Source: PWPR01 sp046542315
GTDB lineage: Bacteria; Bacillota; UBA994; PWPR01
Reading direction: 5' to 3'
Assembly (NCBI GenBank): GCA_046542315.1
Contig: JBKHBO010000017.1
Location: forward strand, 1-32,087
DNA: 32,087 nucleotides
Part shown: piece by piece, positions 31,008 to 32,087 of the stretch
Numbering within the stretch: the first letter of the stretch is position 1
Layout of the letters: every line of letters starts with the position of its first letter
Notes under the pieces: generated by a model
What the model saw: the letters and a program-made list of their open reading frames with translations, nothing else
What the model was told of the DNA's origin: nothing
Databases searched by the model: none
Made by a program: the position numbers and the translations under genes

Positions 31008-32036
31008 ATGAAATTATCAAAAATAGTTGTTGTATTTATCGTTATTGCAATAGTATTTAACTCTTTTGTTTTATTGAGATCTTTTGATATTATCAGTTTA
31101 CCTGGAGAAGTTTCTGGCTTAGATTTGGCACGTGCAGGGACGGATGCGATGCTATCGTACTTGAACAATTATGCTGAAGTTTTAAATGTAAGTGATTCAA
31201 GTGTAGTTAAAGAAAGTATAGGCTTGTTGCAATACAAAATACATACAGCGAAGACAGAAGAAGAATTAGCTCAAATAATCATAAATGAAAGTAGAAGTGT
31301 TCAGGAAACTATTGTCAGAGAACATGAAGACTATAGAAATCGAGAAATTTTGAATATAATTAGTGCTGATCCAAACCTAGCTAATGCTGACAGTTCTGAA
31401 AATATTGTAGTTTGGGGTGAGTCAGGAGAAGGTATTCAAGTAAATGACAGTGGTAATATTTTATCAGAAGAAACAATAGATAAAATAAAAAATTCAGAGG
31501 AATTGCCAACTATATTTAGTGAGGTTGCAGTAAATGTTATAGACGGAACACCTCGGATTATGAGTTCAAGACGTTTATATGATAGATTAGATTCTTTAGA
31601 AACAGAGGTTGTAAATTTACAACAAAAGTTAATTGAAGTAGAGACAAAAGCAGGATTTCAAAAATTAGTAGGAGAAGGCATTCGAATTAAATTATACGAT
31701 GCTGAAGGCGGATATCTAGAAAACGAAATAGTTCATGATGTCGATGTTAGAGATATTTTGAATGAACTTTTTGCTTCTGGGGCACAGGGTGCTAGTGTTG
31801 GTAATCAAAGAATTATTACTACTTCTTCAATCAGGTGTATCGGCCCCGTTATTTTAGTCAACTATGAACCAATAGCTGTCGACCCTGTCATAATAGATGT
31901 TGTCGGGGATTCTGATAAACTTACTAGTGGATTAGAGGTAATAAAAAATACTTTAGAACCTATAAAGGGGATTTCTATTGAAATTGAACAAATAGAAAGT
32001 ATAACACTTCCTGAATATAGTAGAAATAATACATAA
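31008..32036 (+). CDS. DUF881 family signal-anchored protein
   Basis: The 342-residue protein has an N-terminal signal anchor (about 5-25), an external variable region (30-190, rich in Asp, Glu and Ser), a coiled coil (about 195-222, LYDRLDSLETEVVNLQQKL) and a DUF881 domain (about 223-335: GEGIRIKLYDAEGG, VHDVDVRDILNELFASGAQ, RIITTSSIRCIGPVILVN, NYEPIAVDPVIIDVVGD). DUF881 proteins in Bacillota (for example YlxW and YlxX) are often encoded beside cell-division genes, and their function is unknown. The 160-residue region before the coiled coil is longer than I expect for the family. ATG at 31008 follows GTGAGGA, seven bases after dgkA. The last 51 bases of the window hold no clear gene. Confidence 0.88.
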   Translation: MKLSKIVVVFIVIAIVFNSFVLLRSFDIISLPGEVSGLDLARAGTDAMLSYLNNYAEVLNVSDSSVVKESIGLLQYKIHTAKTEEELAQIIINESRSVQETIVREHEDYRNREILNIISADPNLANADSSENIVVWGESGEGIQVNDSGNILSEETIDKIKNSEELPTIFSEVAVNVIDGTPRIMSSRRLYDRLDSLETEVVNLQQKLIEVETKAGFQKLVGEGIRIKLYDAEGGYLENEIVHDVDVRDILNELFASGAQGASVGNQRIITTSSIRCIGPVILVNYEPIAVDPVIIDVVGDSDKLTSGLEVIKNTLEPIKGISIEIEQIESITLPEYSRNNT

Positions 32037-32087
32037 GCTTCCTGTGATATAGTAAAAAAACAAGAATCCTCGCAAGAAATTAAGTTA

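Noticed and set aside
32037..32087. Start of another gene at the right edge
   Set aside because: Stop codons follow quickly in the possible frames and no SD-start pair is visible.

Overview
The window is about 32 kb of low-G+C chromosomal DNA (roughly one third G+C by eye). It reads as an anaerobic, Gram-positive, clostridia-like Bacillota. The reasons are a tyrosyl T-box leader before tyrS, consensus sigma-A promoters (TTGACA-N17-TATAAT), a CIRCE operator with hrcA, several lipoprotein and signal-anchor proteins, a YedF-type selenium-associated protein, and the Bacillota gene order hrcA...dnaK-dnaJ-prmA-rsmE-mtaB...rpsU...phoH-pgpH-ybeY-dgkA. A group II-like (thermosome-like, 'group III') chaperonin inside the dnaK operon narrows this to anaerobic, often thermophilic or extremophilic lineages such as those around Carboxydothermus or Natranaerobius. 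I cannot name the genus. No phage, transposon, CRISPR array, rRNA or tRNA gene was seen.

Layout. 1-1.6 kb: the tail of an upstream gene, then a membrane protein with a sigma-70 region-2-like cytosolic head and a large external domain. 1.6-3.5 kb (minus): ridA-like, short QueG-like and lgt. 3.6-4.7 kb (plus): aroC, alone. 4.8-8.0 kb (minus): tyrS with its T-box leader, and an exported FAD-dependent lipoprotein. 8.2-13.5 kb (plus): SDR-type threonine dehydrogenase, M20 amidohydrolase, LemA, DUF2207 membrane protein and a queuosine-precursor transporter. 13.6-14.2 kb (minus): yedF. 14.3-16.7 kb (plus): a COG2509-type FAD protein and a DUF4349 lipoprotein.

16.8-23.1 kb is a heat-shock operon: promoter, CIRCE, hrcA, chaperonin, grpE, dnaK, dnaJ and a strong terminator. 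It puts the Hsp70 machine and a closed-lid, GroES-independent chaperonin under one HrcA-controlled promoter. 23.2-26.7 kb carries RNA/ribosome modification genes (prmA, rsmE, mtaB) and a HIT hydrolase. 26.7-32.0 kb carries rpsU on its own consensus promoter, then phoH-pgpH-ybeY-dgkA-DUF881. The yqeY, yqfC and yqfD genes that usually lie between rpsU and phoH are absent.

Seven start codons were moved from the longest open frame to one placed correctly after a Shine-Dalgarno (SD) sequence: tyrS, the M20 gene, the queuosine-precursor transporter, yedF, the COG2509 gene, the DUF4349 gene and pgpH. hrcA was also moved, because its longest frame starts inside CIRCE. Many genes start with TTG or GTG. 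The points most worth a second look are the chaperonin operon, the sigma-like membrane fusion, the FAD lipoprotein with an SLH-like tail, and the hairpin that buries the SD of the transporter gene.
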